A DNA stretch of 64,000 bases from Stackebrandtia albiflava (GCF_007994225.1 NZ_VLLL01000006.1:1302001-1366000); one strand, 5' to 3'. Positions 16,264 to 24,890 are shown, counted from the stretch's first letter. Notes: generated by a model not told the origin, from the sequence alone. Program-made: numbers and translations.

Positions 16264-17258
16264 CACTGCTCGATCCCGGAATGGACCTGACCCTGCGCCC
16301 GATGCGCTACCCGGACTTCTACGAGCAGTACCGGGCCGCCATCCGCAACACCTGGACGGTCGAGGAGGTCGACCTCGCGTCCGACCTGGCGGACCTGGCG
16401 AAGTTCACCGACGCGGAACGCCACCTGATCAACCGGCTCGTCGCCTTCTTCGCCACCGGTGACACCATCGTCGCCAACAACCTGGTACTCAACCTGTACA
16501 AGCACGTCAACTCGCCCGAAGGGCGGCTGTACCTGTCGCGTCAGCTGTTCGAGGAGGCCGTGCACGTCCAGTTCTATCTGACCCTTCTGGACACGTACCT
16601 GCCGGATCCGGAGGACCGCGCGAAGGCGTTCGCGGCGGTGGAGCACATTCCGTCCATAAAGGAGAAGGCGGACTTCTGCTTCCGCTGGATCGACTCCATC
16701 GACCGGCTCGACGCGTTGCGCAGCCGGGAGGACCGCAAGGCGTTCCTGCTCAACCTGATCTGCTTCGCCGCCTGCATCGAGGGGCTGTTCTTCTACGGCG
16801 CCTTCGCGTACGTGTACTGGCTGCGGTCGCGCGGACTGCTGGACGGGCTCGCCACCGGCACCAACTGGGTGTTCCGCGACGAGTCCTGCCACATGAACTT
16901 CGCGTTCAGCGTGGTCGACGTCGTCCGCCGCGAGGAACCCGAGCTGTTCGACGACGCGCTCACCGAGTCGGTGAGCCGGATGCTGGACGAGGCGGTCGCG
17001 TGTGAGCTCCAGTTCGCCGAGGACCTGATCGGGTCGGGCCTGCCCGGTATGACGGTGCCGGACATGAAGTCCTATCTGGAGTACGTCGCGGACCAGCGTC
17101 TCGCCCGGCTGGGGATGCCCACCCGTTACGGCGCCAAGAACCCCTTCGGTTTCATGGCGCTCCAGGACGTCCAGGAGCTGACGAACTTCTTCGAGCGCAG
17201 GCCGACCGCGTACCAGGTGGCGGTCTCGGGCACCGTGGACCTCGACGAGGACTTCTGA
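16260..17258 (+). CDS. nrdB: Ribonucleoside-diphosphate reductase, small (diiron) subunit
   Basis: A 332-residue radical-generating subunit. Iron-ligand motifs are present in order: the Asp in FFATGDTIVANN, Glu and His in QLFEEAVHVQFY, the Glu in CIEGLFFYGAF, and Glu/His in FRDESCHMNFAF. The Tyr in HVQFY is four residues after the His, as for E. coli Tyr122, so a tyrosyl radical is expected. The C-terminal tail ends SGTVDLDEDF, the usual docking peptide for the large subunit. The ATG at 16260 overlaps the nrdA stop (ATGA) with TGAGG seven bases upstream; an ATG at 16254 is an alternative. Translationally coupled to nrdA. Confidence 0.93.
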   Translation: MTLLDPGMDLTLRPMRYPDFYEQYRAAIRNTWTVEEVDLASDLADLAKFTDAERHLINRLVAFFATGDTIVANNLVLNLYKHVNSPEGRLYLSRQLFEEAVHVQFYLTLLDTYLPDPEDRAKAFAAVEHIPSIKEKADFCFRWIDSIDRLDALRSREDRKAFLLNLICFAACIEGLFFYGAFAYVYWLRSRGLLDGLATGTNWVFRDESCHMNFAFSVVDVVRREEPELFDDALTESVSRMLDEAVACELQFAEDLIGSGLPGMTVPDMKSYLEYVADQRLARLGMPTRYGAKNPFGFMALQDVQELTNFFERRPTAYQVAVSGTVDLDEDF

Positions 17259-17294
17259 CCGCTCGGGCGTCCATGGCCGACGACGCATAGATCT

Positions 17295-17337
17295 CGGACC
17301 CACTGGTGGCCGGACCCGTTCCGCCCCAGTGGGTCCG
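17295..17337 (+). terminator. Terminator of the nrdAB operon
   Basis: A perfect 12-bp inverted repeat, CGGACCCACTGG (17295-17306) with its complement at 17326-17337, and a 19-base loop, 37 bases after the nrdB stop. There is no U-tract. Confidence 0.65.
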
Positions 17338-17431
17338 ACACGTATGGGAATGTATCGGTGACATAAAGTCACCGCATGCCCTCGGATCTACACGAGACGC
17401 CGACCGTGCACGTCGCCACCTGGAGGCTATC

Positions 17432-17662
17432 TTGAGTACTGTGACCTTCCCGTACCACAGCGCCTTCACACAGCGCTACGTCGATCAGGGCAAGTCCGAA
17501 GGCTTGGCCGACTCGGTGCTCCGAGCCCTGCGGAACCGGGGTCTGCCGGTGTCCGCCGCGGTGGAGGCCCGGGTGCGCGGTTGTCGTGACGTGTCGCTGC
17601 TGTCGGCGTGGTTCGATCGCGCGTTCACCGTCGACGCCGCCGAAGACGTCTTCACCGATTGA
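17432..17662 (+). CDS. Small duplicated protein, copy 1 (resembles C-terminus of Rpn/PD-(D/E)XK-type proteins)
   Basis: A 76-residue protein: FPYHSAFTQRYVDQGKSEG, then a helix with LRNRGLPVSAAVEARVRGC, then SAWFDRAFTVDAAEDVF. The pattern (G-x-x-E-G helix, a [LV]-[RA]-x-R-G-[IL]-x-V segment, then a C-terminal W-[FV]-x-R-A motif) matches the C-terminal tail of actinobacterial Rpn-like transposase/nuclease-family proteins, but no nuclease domain precedes it. The TTG at 17432 is chosen for the GGAGG at 17422-17426; the GTG at 17441 is possible. A paralogue follows directly. It is probably a stand-alone remnant, or a small regulator. Confidence 0.5.
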   Translation: MSTVTFPYHSAFTQRYVDQGKSEGLADSVLRALRNRGLPVSAAVEARVRGCRDVSLLSAWFDRAFTVDAAEDVFTD

Positions 17663-17663
17663 G

Positions 17664-17915
17664 GTGACGACGGCGAAGCCTCGGCCCCCGTTGCGGTTCA
17701 CCGCGTTCACCCGGCCCTACTACGAGCGGGGCTACGCCGAGGGCTATGCGGAGAGCTATGCCGAGGTGGTTCTCAGGACCTTGCGGATGCGTGACATCGA
17801 GGTGTCCGACGAGGTGGCCCGGCGAGTGCGCGGTTGCGGCGATGTCGCGCGACTGCGGACCTGGTTCGATCGCGCGTTCACCATCGACGCCGCCGAAGAC
17901 GTCTTCACCGATTGA
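17664..17915 (+). CDS. Small duplicated protein, copy 2
   Basis: An 83-residue paralogue of the preceding gene: FTRPYYERGYAEGYAESYAE (a triplicated Y-A-E pattern), then LRMRDIEVSDEVARRVRGC and TWFDRAFTIDAAEDVF. The last 54 bases (17862-17915) are 53/54 identical to the end of copy 1 (17609-17662), so the pair arose by recent tandem duplication or was homogenised by gene conversion. The GTG at 17664 begins one base after the first gene's stop and has no good ribosome site, so translation probably depends on coupling. Confidence 0.45.
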   Translation: MTTAKPRPPLRFTAFTRPYYERGYAEGYAESYAEVVLRTLRMRDIEVSDEVARRVRGCGDVARLRTWFDRAFTIDAAEDVFTD

Positions 17916-17956
17916 CGACCGCCCGGCGGCGGAGCCGCGTGGCACACTAGTCGGCC

Positions 17957-18637
17957 ATGACCGCCATCGCCCGTTTCCGCGCCGCCGCCCGGCGTGCCGT
18001 CGCCGCCGGTGACATCACCACCGACCGGATCCCCCGGCCCGGTGGGAGATGGGGTATCAGTGCGATCCTGCGGCCAGGCGAGCCGCTGCGTTCCCGGCTG
18101 CACGAGTCGGCGACGGCCGCCGCACGGTTTGCAGGTGCCGGGCATTGGGTCCACCATCCTGAGACGCTGCACGTCACCCTGCGGGCCTTCGAGCCGCACC
18201 GGCGGTTGCCCGATCCAGCCGCCGATCCGGCCGTCGCCCGCTACCGCGCGGCGTTGGCCGCCGCCTGCCGTGTCTTGCCGCCGATGGCGGTGACGGCGTC
18301 CGGCATGACTGTGCACCGCGGCGGCCTGCTGGCCTTCGTTCACGGCCGCGCCAACGGTCTCGCCCGACTGGACGTCACGCTGACGACCGAGCTGGGGAGG
18401 CACGGTGTCACCGACTGGCAGGTCGAGGTCGGATTCCGCCGGAACTTCCACCACATCAACGTGATCCACTTCACCGGCCCGGTTTCCGAGATGGACCGGC
18501 TGACCGACTGGTCGGACCGCCACGCGGACCTGGACTTCGGCACGGACGTGCTCCATACGGTCGAGCTGGTGGCCTGGCGGTTCGAGTCCGGTCAGCCGGC
18601 CGCCGATGTACTGGACCGGTTCCGTTTCACGGGCTGA
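17957..18637 (+). CDS. 2H-phosphoesterase-like protein (2'-5' RNA ligase fold), putative
   Basis: A 226-residue protein. HHPETLHVTLRAFEPHRR resembles the first HxT motif of the 2H superfamily; a second histidine cluster NFHHINVIHFTG occurs about 110 residues later, roughly where the second motif would fall, although it lacks the exact HxT/S pattern. By family knowledge 2H proteins open cyclic phosphates or ligate RNA ends. The assignment rests on these two motifs and the overall size. The 3' end overlaps the convergent MFS gene by 46 bases. Confidence 0.5.
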   Translation: MTAIARFRAAARRAVAAGDITTDRIPRPGGRWGISAILRPGEPLRSRLHESATAAARFAGAGHWVHHPETLHVTLRAFEPHRRLPDPAADPAVARYRAALAAACRVLPPMAVTASGMTVHRGGLLAFVHGRANGLARLDVTLTTELGRHGVTDWQVEVGFRRNFHHINVIHFTGPVSEMDRLTDWSDRHADLDFGTDVLHTVELVAWRFESGQPAADVLDRFRFTG

Positions 18638-19845
18638 CCGGGTGACGCATCCGGGCGGGGAATCCACTTGGCGAGTGCGGCGGCCCCCAGGAGACCCACG
18701 CCGCCCATGACGAGCACGGCGGGGGCGAGGGCGGTGACGGCGGTGACGGCGCTGATCAACACCGGTCCGCCCGCGTTCCCGGTGTCCGCGCACAATCGCC
18801 AGCCGCCCAGGAACGCCGGTCTGCCCACCGCGGGTGAGGCGTCCGCGCCCAGCGTCATGATGATCCCGCTCCCCATCCCGTTGCCCAGTCCCATGAGGAT
18901 GGCCGCCGCGAGCAGCCAGCCGGGCGTGGTCGTCAACGGGATCAACAGGTGGGACACCGCCATCACCAGCATGCACGGCACCGCGACCCAGATCCGGCCG
19001 AACCGGTCCATCGCCTTGCCCGCCGGATAGAACAACGCCATGTCCACCGCGCCGGCGATGCCGAAGATGATGCTGGTGGTCGTCGGGTCGGCCCCGACGT
19101 GCTCGGCCCACAACGGGATGACGACCTGACGCGACGCCCGCACCGCCCCGACCGTCATGGCGCCCAGGCCGAGGGTGCGGAACACCGGCAGATGGGTCCG
19201 CAGCACGTGGAAGGTCTCGCCGACACTGCTGCCGCCGCGTTCGGAGGCGGTGCCCCTGGCGGGGTCGGGCAGCACGGCCACCAGGGTGCCGGCGGCGATG
19301 ACGGCGGCCAGCTTCACCCAGTACGCGCCGTCCGTGCCCCACCACTGCATGGCCGCCGCCCCGACGAACGGCCCGATGAACATCCCGATTCGGTGGGTGC
19401 CACCGAGTGTCGACATCGCCCTGGCCCGCATCCGGTAGGGCACCACCTCGGTCAGGTAGGTGTGCCGGGCGATGCCCCACACCGCGTTGGCCAACCCGAG
19501 GAGCCCGATCGCCAGGCCCAGCATCCACACCTCGGTCGCGGCGATGCAGGCGACCAGGGTCGCCGCGATCAACACGACCGCGAGCAGCATCGCCCGGCGT
19601 TCGCCCACCTTGGCGGCGAACGCGCCGGCGGGAAGGTCGCCGATGAGCTGGCCGATCCCGGTGAGGGCGACGATCAGGCTCGCCACTCCGATCGAGGCGC
19701 CGAGGTCCCGTGCCGACAGCACGATGACCGGGGCGACGGCGCCCGATCCGACGCCGAACAGCGCGGCGGGCAGGTACACGGTGGGGATGACCGAGCTCAG
19801 CCGGAAGCCGTCGGTCGGAGGCGGGGAGGAAGGCATCACGGACAT
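18592..19845 (-). CDS. MFS transporter
   Basis: A 417-residue protein with twelve predicted TM helices, the motif-A-like loop between TM2 and TM3 (AGAFAAKVGERRAMLL), and a long central cytoplasmic loop (residues ~185-215, DPARGTASERGGSSVGETF). It looks like a drug-efflux or sugar-type MFS exporter; the substrate is unknown. The ATG at 19845 is preferred to the ATG at 19893 because GGAG lies just upstream and the extra 16 residues are basic and unlike the family. Convergent with, and overlapping by 46 bp, the 2H-like gene. Confidence 0.82.
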   Translation of the reverse strand: MSVMPSSPPPTDGFRLSSVIPTVYLPAALFGVGSGAVAPVIVLSARDLGASIGVASLIVALTGIGQLIGDLPAGAFAAKVGERRAMLLAVVLIAATLVACIAATEVWMLGLAIGLLGLANAVWGIARHTYLTEVVPYRMRARAMSTLGGTHRIGMFIGPFVGAAAMQWWGTDGAYWVKLAAVIAAGTLVAVLPDPARGTASERGGSSVGETFHVLRTHLPVFRTLGLGAMTVGAVRASRQVVIPLWAEHVGADPTTTSIIFGIAGAVDMALFYPAGKAMDRFGRIWVAVPCMLVMAVSHLLIPLTTTPGWLLAAAILMGLGNGMGSGIIMTLGADASPAVGRPAFLGGWRLCADTGNAGGPVLISAVTAVTALAPAVLVMGGVGLLGAAALAKWIPRPDASPGQPVKRNRSSTSAAG

Positions 19846-19962
19846 CCTGCTCCGCCTCGGGCGGCGATGGAATGCCGATGTGTCGTCTTTCACCGGCCTG
19901 ACCCGACGTCGGGTCGCGTCGTGGACGCCGTCCGGTCACCGCGGGTACCGGTTCCCGTCGCC

Positions 19963-20739
19963 TCAGTGGTGTAGGCCGACCTTGCCGGGGGTCCAGAACG
20001 GCTTGACTGTCACCGCGTGGCGGGGTACGGCGTGCACCGTTTCCAGGATGCGCCGGAGTGACTGCCCGGTCCGGGCCTCACCGGCGAGGTAGAAGGCGGT
20101 GGCGGCGGGGGCCGCGTCGGGCCGCCACTCCCGGACCGCCTCGCGCAGCGCCACGGAGTCGACCGGGGACCGTCCCCGGCGGTGTACCCGGTGCAGTCGC
20201 GTCAACCGGTCGGCGGGCAGCGGCACCTCGTCGGTGTGGTCGTCGCTCTCCACGACGGCTTCGGCGGTGGCGTCGGCGGGAAGCGCGTCGATGAGCGGCC
20301 GGAAGGCGGCGGTACCGGTCTCGTCGCCCATGAACACATGGTGGGAGGCGTCTCGAAGGGTGAAGTCGCCCATCGGTCCCCAGTATCGGACCGGGTCGCC
20401 CGTTCTGGCCGCCGTCGCCCATCTCAGCCCGATGCCGTCGCCGCCGTAGCGGTGGACGAGCAGGTCGAATCGGGTGACGTCCGGAGAGGTCGTCCAGATG
20501 GTGTAGGTCCGCAGCGTCTGTGACGGCCGCATGATCCCGTACGCCGACAGCGGGTCGTTGATCTCGATCCGTACGTGCTGGCCGGGGATGACGCCCTTGT
20601 CCGGCAGGGCCGGTGAGGTGATGGCGATCCGGCGCATCCGGGGCGTCAGGTCCTCCGTCTCGGTGACGACGCCGTCCGAGATGTGTCTCGCGAAGGCGTG
20701 GGCCAGCGGATTCCAGGAGCGGGAACGGGAACGGGGCAT
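19963..20739 (-). CDS. Siderophore-interacting protein (FAD/NAD(P)H ferric reductase, ViuB type)
   Basis: A 258-residue flavoprotein of the SIP family, which reduces iron in imported ferric siderophores. The FAD-binding RxYT motif is LRTYTIWT; the preceding HVRIEINDP and the following LLVHRYGGDGIGLRW are family blocks; HHVFMGDETGTAAFRPLI is the pyridine-nucleotide domain entry; the end VTVKPFWTPGKVG is the usual tail. The start has a GGAGG site. It is divergent from a TetR-family regulator, with a near-palindrome between them. No siderophore transporter is adjacent. Confidence 0.88.
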   Translation of the reverse strand: MPRSRSRSWNPLAHAFARHISDGVVTETEDLTPRMRRIAITSPALPDKGVIPGQHVRIEINDPLSAYGIMRPSQTLRTYTIWTTSPDVTRFDLLVHRYGGDGIGLRWATAARTGDPVRYWGPMGDFTLRDASHHVFMGDETGTAAFRPLIDALPADATAEAVVESDDHTDEVPLPADRLTRLHRVHRRGRSPVDSVALREAVREWRPDAAPAATAFYLAGEARTGQSLRRILETVHAVPRHAVTVKPFWTPGKVGLHH

Positions 20740-20753
20740 GACGGGACCTCCGA

Positions 20754-20806
20754 GTTAACGGCGATAACTTCAGTAAGAGGCTATAACAAACGGACATGGC
20801 TATGCT
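20754..20806. promoter_or_regulatory. Divergent promoter/operator between the SIP gene and its TetR regulator
   Basis: GTTAACGGCGATAAC (20754-20768) is a near-palindrome with GTTA/TAAC ends, and a further CTATAAC lies at 20781-20787. On the plus strand TATGCT (20801-20806) is the likely -10, six bases before the GTG at 20813. Repression of both genes from here is an inference. Confidence 0.5.
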
Positions 20807-20812
20807 GTGCGG

Positions 20813-21553
20813 GTGGAGGAGGAGGCGAAGCCGCCGGTCACGTCGCGGAGAACACTGAAGCGGGAAGCCGCCATGAGCCGGATTCGCGTCACGGCCAGGG
20901 AACTGCTGGTCGAGCAGGGAACCGCCGCCGTCACCGTCAGCGCCGTCGCGCGCCGCCTCCAGGTGACCGGCCCGGCCATCTACCGGTACTACGACAGTCA
21001 CGAAGCACTGATCCAGGCGGTGACGGCCGACTTCTACGACGAACTGATCGACGTCATCGCGGCCGCCCGCGACGCCGGAACCGACGCCGCCGACCGCCTG
21101 CTGCGCATGTGCCGTGCGCTCCGGGCCTGGGCGGTCGCCCACCCGGCCGAGTACGGCTGGATATTCCAGCATCCCGCGACCGCCGCCGGCATGGCCGCCG
21201 AGAGCGCCGGCGCCGCCGCCGGTGACCGGTTCGGGGCGGTGTTCCGTGCGGAATTGGCGCGGCTGTGGCGAAACGGGGGCTTTCCGGTACGCGACACCGC
21301 CGAACTGCCGCAGGCGCTACGCCGCCAACTGGAGGCGTACAGCGCCGACATCGTCGAGGACCTGCCGCCGCAGGCGGTCCACGTCCTACTCGGCTGTTGG
21401 ATCCGGTTGTTCGGGACGTTGTCGCTGGAGATGTCGGGTCAGCTGGAATTCGCGTTCGACGATCCGGAACCGGTGTTCGAGGAGTGCCTGGCCGAACTGG
21501 CCGACCGGCTCGCCCTGGAGTACCGGCCGCCCCGTTCCCCGGATCAGGTGTAG
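20813..21553 (+). CDS. TetR family regulator (TetR_C_13/WHG-like)
   Basis: A 246-residue regulator with an unusually long N-terminus before the helix-turn-helix (LKREAAMSRIRVTARELLVE, AVTVSAVARRLQVTGPAIYRYY, SHEALIQAVTADFYDEL). The C-terminal half, with ALRAWAVAHPAEYGWIFQHP, matches the actinobacterial group carrying a WHG-type ligand domain. The GTG at 20813 is chosen from the leaderless geometry; a GTG at 20807 would overlap the expected transcription start. Divergent from the siderophore-interacting protein. The last 10 bases overlap the convergent VOC gene. Confidence 0.82.
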   Translation: MEEEAKPPVTSRRTLKREAAMSRIRVTARELLVEQGTAAVTVSAVARRLQVTGPAIYRYYDSHEALIQAVTADFYDELIDVIAAARDAGTDAADRLLRMCRALRAWAVAHPAEYGWIFQHPATAAGMAAESAGAAAGDRFGAVFRAELARLWRNGGFPVRDTAELPQALRRQLEAYSADIVEDLPPQAVHVLLGCWIRLFGTLSLEMSGQLEFAFDDPEPVFEECLAELADRLALEYRPPRSPDQV

Positions 21554-22014
21554 AGACAGAACGGATGGCCCACGGGGTCGCGAAGTACCCGGACGTCGTC
21601 CTGTGGTCGGTGCTCGCACGGTTCCGCCCCCGACGACACGGTGCGGGCGGTCTCGGCCGCCAGGTCGGTGACCTGGAAGTCCAGATGCGGCATCATCTGC
21701 TGCGCCCCGGAGGGAGCGGGCCATTCGGGATGGACGTAATCCGGATTGAACCGCACCCCGAGGTAGGCGACGCCCTCGCCCGAATCCGACGCGGATCCCT
21801 CTTCGTCCATCTTCCAGATCCGCCGGCCACGCAACGCGGAGTAGAACCTGGTCAAGGTCGGTACGTCGTCGGTGTCCCACACCACGCCCCACCGGTCGGA
21901 CCGCCGCCACCGCTCGGGAACCACACCGTTCGGGTCCCGTTCCGTGGGGATACCCGGCAGTCTGTTGCCGTGCGGCCCGACCGTCCTGGGACGACCGGGC
22001 CGCACGGGTGTCAC
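21544..22014 (-). CDS. VOC-superfamily protein
   Basis: A 156-residue glyoxalase-fold protein: a basic N-terminus (about 35 residues that may be too long), then RWGVVWDTDDVPTLTRFYSA, YLGVRFNPDYVHPEWPAP, MMPHLDFQVTDLAAETARTV and the closing RDPVGHPFCLY. HLDFQV and the C-terminal HPFCLY are the Glyoxalase_6 hallmarks. The GTG at 22014 begins three bases after the stop of the FtsX-like permease gene, so it is probably in that operon. Ligand or substrate unknown. Confidence 0.75.
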   Translation of the reverse strand: MTPVRPGRPRTVGPHGNRLPGIPTERDPNGVVPERWRRSDRWGVVWDTDDVPTLTRFYSALRGRRIWKMDEEGSASDSGEGVAYLGVRFNPDYVHPEWPAPSGAQQMMPHLDFQVTDLAAETARTVSSGAEPCEHRPQDDVRVLRDPVGHPFCLYT

Positions 22015-22017
22015 GGT

Positions 22018-23970
22018 TCAGTCCGGACGGGGCGGCGTGTTCCGCATGACCGAGGCCAGCAGCGGACGACTGACCGCGCTCGCGCCCACGACCCCGACCA
22101 CTCCGAAACCGACCACCGTGAACAGCAGCGCCAGATTCCCGGCGATCTCGCCGCCGGAACTGAACGGCATCGCCATGAGCATTCCGCAGGCCAGTGAACC
22201 GCCACCCATGACCGCCAACGGAAGCAGCGTCTCCATCCGGCGGGCGGAGTTGAGTACCTTCATCGGGGTGCCCGACAGGTGCAGCAGTCCGTACACCTGC
22301 CGCCGGTCGAGTACCGAGGACGCGCCCGACACCGCCGCGCTCACCATCGCGATCAGGATCGACACGCACAACACCACCAGGACACCGGTCTTGACGTCGG
22401 TGAACAGCTGATCGTCGAAACGCACCCAGTCGTCGGTACCCATCGTCGGGCTCCCGGGCGCGATCTGCGCCACCTCGGTACGGAACCGGTCGATGGCGGC
22501 GGAGTCGACGGGGGTCTCGACGTCCACCAGGGACACGCCCTCGACCTCGTTCGTCCCCGTCACCTTCGCGCCGTCGGGAAGTACCGTCGCCACGGACGCG
22601 GTGACCGCCTCCACCTGTGTGGTCGGCACCGACACCGTCAACAGTGTGCGGTCTTCGGCGTACCCGGTCAACTGCGGCGACAACAGCACCGTGAATCCCG
22701 CGACGAAGCCCGTCAACGCGATCCCGGCGACGGTGCGCCACGCCGAACGGGGATCGTCGACCAGCCGCCTGCCCGCCAGCAGCGGCGCCGGACGTCTCGC
22801 GGCGAGCGCGGTGACCCGGCCCAGCAACGACACCACCCAGGGACCCACCAGGTTTATCGCGCCGAACACACCCGCCAACAGCACCAGCATCAGGAGACTG
22901 CCCAGAGCGCCCATACCGAGGAACCGCGACGACATGAACAGGAACGCGCCGACGAAGGCCACCAGCACCAACAGGCGCGCCGCCCGGATGCCCGGCGGCG
23001 TCTGCCTGCGCGCCACACCGAGCGGGCTGATGACGACCCGGCGCAGGCCCACGACCGCCGACAGTCCCACCAGGAGCGGGACCGCCACGATCACGGCGCC
23101 GGTCGCCCACAGCGGGGGCCACAGGTCCGCGACGAACCACGGCCCACCGTCGATCGGGATGCGTGCCAGCAGCGGCATCACCGCCGTGTACAGGATCGCC
23201 CCGGCCACCGCGCCGACCAGTGCCGTCAGGATCGCCTCGGCCACGGTCACCCGCACGACCTGGCCGGGTGTGGCACCCACCAGCCGCAACGACGCCAACC
23301 GCTGGTCGCGCCGCGCGACGGTCAACCGCGCCGCGGCACCGCCGAACACCAGCAGTGGCACGACCATGAGGACCGTGGCAACCGCCATGAACGACTGATA
23401 CAGCCGGTACGTCTCCGAAGCGGCGTCGGTGCCGAACTCCGAGATGCCGACGACCGTCTCGCCGTCGAGGGGCCGCGCCGACAACACGGGGGAGTCGGAC
23501 GCGACGCCCACGACGGCGACGAGTTCGTTCCCGTGGACGAGGGCGGCGTCGCCCAGCTCCCCGGTGACGGGAGCGTCGAACCGGTCGGCGAGCTGGTCGG
23601 CGGGCAGCCGCTCCAGCAGTGCGGCCAGCTCCGGGGACGCCCACAGTTCGCCCGGCGCGGGGAACCCGTCCATGCCCGGGGGGACCGGGGGAGCACCGGA
23701 TCCGGTGGCGGTCAGGTACACCACCGTCATCGGCCGCCCGTCCACCATGTCGAGCACGCTCAACTGTCGGGCCGTCTCGACCTGTCCGGCCGGGACGGGG
23801 GTGCGCCACGCGGTGCGCTCCGCCCGATCGGCGAACGCGAAGTTCCCCGCGACCGCGAACATCAGCAACGTCGTGGTGACGCCGACCGCCGCCAGGGTGA
23901 GGACGGAGCCCAGCATCCCCTTACGGCCGCCGCCGCGTAGCAGCGTCCACGCCAGGGTGACGGCGTTCAT
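22018..23970 (-). CDS. ABC transporter permease, FtsX/MacB type
   Basis: A 650-residue permease with two FtsX-like bundles: TM1 near residues 20-43, a ~150-residue extracytoplasmic segment, a TM cluster at about 190-330, two or three further helices at 355-425, a second extracytoplasmic segment (~440-520), and the last TM cluster (535-640). RRDQRLASLRLVGATPGQVV is the typical FtsX coupling loop, and RRQVYGLLHLSGTPMKVL is its counterpart in the second half. It works with the ATPase encoded just upstream (24041-24760). This class often removes or senses antimicrobial peptides or lipoproteins, and a two-component system is divergent from it. Confidence 0.85.
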   Translation of the reverse strand: MNAVTLAWTLLRGGGRKGMLGSVLTLAAVGVTTTLLMFAVAGNFAFADRAERTAWRTPVPAGQVETARQLSVLDMVDGRPMTVVYLTATGSGAPPVPPGMDGFPAPGELWASPELAALLERLPADQLADRFDAPVTGELGDAALVHGNELVAVVGVASDSPVLSARPLDGETVVGISEFGTDAASETYRLYQSFMAVATVLMVVPLLVFGGAAARLTVARRDQRLASLRLVGATPGQVVRVTVAEAILTALVGAVAGAILYTAVMPLLARIPIDGGPWFVADLWPPLWATGAVIVAVPLLVGLSAVVGLRRVVISPLGVARRQTPPGIRAARLLVLVAFVGAFLFMSSRFLGMGALGSLLMLVLLAGVFGAINLVGPWVVSLLGRVTALAARRPAPLLAGRRLVDDPRSAWRTVAGIALTGFVAGFTVLLSPQLTGYAEDRTLLTVSVPTTQVEAVTASVATVLPDGAKVTGTNEVEGVSLVDVETPVDSAAIDRFRTEVAQIAPGSPTMGTDDWVRFDDQLFTDVKTGVLVVLCVSILIAMVSAAVSGASSVLDRRQVYGLLHLSGTPMKVLNSARRMETLLPLAVMGGGSLACGMLMAMPFSSGGEIAGNLALLFTVVGFGVVGVVGASAVSRPLLASVMRNTPPRPD

Positions 23971-24040
23971 CGGGCGTCACCTCCACTCGGGTCGTCGGGC
24001 CGGCCGTCACTCGGACGACCGAACGGGTACGTCATCGGGT

Positions 24041-24760
24041 TCACCAGGCACCCGCCCGCTGTGGCAGTTCCGGTTTCGCGGCCCCGGGGCCCGCGTCCAC
24101 CACGAGGCGGCCGTCGCGCACCTCCACCTTGCGGTCACAGTGGGCCGCGACCGAGGCGTCGTGCGTCACCAGCACCAGACAGGAGTCCTGGCCCTTGGTC
24201 GCCTCGACCAGGATGCGCATCGTCTCGGCGCCGTTGGCCTGATCCAGGGCCCCGGTGGGTTCGTCGGCGAACACCACGGCGGGACCGGTGACCAGGGCCC
24301 GGGCGAGGGCGACACGTTGTGCCTCGCCGCCGGACAGTTCGCCCGGCCGCCGGCGTTCCAGGCCGGCCAGGCCGAGCGGGCCGAACCACGACCGCGCCGG
24401 CGGAAGGGCCTTGGGCTTGGGAGTGCCGTCGAGCAGCAACGGAAGCGCCACGTTCTCCTCGGCGGTCAGTTCCGGCAGGAGTTGACCGAACTGGAACAGG
24501 AAGCCGAACCGGCTGCGCCGCAGCCGGGAACGCTGCGCCTCCGACTGGGTGTCGACGCGTTGGCCCAGCAGGGTCACCTCGCCCCGGTCAGGTCGCATGA
24601 TCCCGGCGAGGCAGTGCAGCAGGGTGGACTTCCCGGAGCCGCTGGGCCCCATGATGGCGATGGTCTCGCCGCGGCGGATGCTCAGATCGACCCCGGCCAG
24701 GGCGACGGTACCGCCGAAGCGCTTCTCCAGCCCGGTACCCGACAAGACGGTCTCAGTCAT
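24041..24760 (-). CDS. ABC transporter ATP-binding protein, MacB/LolD type
   Basis: A 239-residue ATPase: Walker A GPSGSGKSTLL (about 38-48), Q-loop FGFLFQFGQLLPELT, signature ELSGGEAQRVALARAL, Walker B AVVFADEPTGALD, H-loop VTHDASVAAHC. This is the MacB/LolD-like pattern that pairs with FtsX-type permeases. The ATG overlaps the stop of the 45-residue membrane peptide gene upstream by eight bases; the permease gene follows after 70 bases. Confidence 0.9.
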   Translation of the reverse strand: MTETVLSGTGLEKRFGGTVALAGVDLSIRRGETIAIMGPSGSGKSTLLHCLAGIMRPDRGEVTLLGQRVDTQSEAQRSRLRRSRFGFLFQFGQLLPELTAEENVALPLLLDGTPKPKALPPARSWFGPLGLAGLERRRPGELSGGEAQRVALARALVTGPAVVFADEPTGALDQANGAETMRILVEATKGQDSCLVLVTHDASVAAHCDRKVEVRDGRLVVDAGPGAAKPELPQRAGAW

Positions 24761-24890
24761 CGCGCGTCACCTTGCGTTCCCGCCGGGACTCGGTGACCTC
24801 CCAGAGCGGCAACAGGACGCCGCCGGCCAGCAGGAACGCCGCCCCGATGACGACCCCCAGCAGGGTGCTCAATGTGTTGATCGTTTCCAT
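24753..24890 (-). CDS. Tiny single-TM protein preceding the MacB-type ABC genes
   Basis: A 45-residue open frame: METINTLSTLLGVVIG, a hydrophobic helix continuing AAFLLAGGVLLPLWEV, then a charged tail TESRRERKVTRDD. The stop overlaps the start of the ATPase gene by eight bases, the classic coupling arrangement, which supports real translation. An in-frame ATG at 24902 would add four residues. It is the first gene after the divergent promoter region, so it may be a small regulatory subunit of the transporter, or a leader that sets translation of the ATPase. Only one helix is predicted. Confidence 0.6.
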   Translation of the reverse strand: METINTLSTLLGVVIGAAFLLAGGVLLPLWEVTESRRERKVTRDD

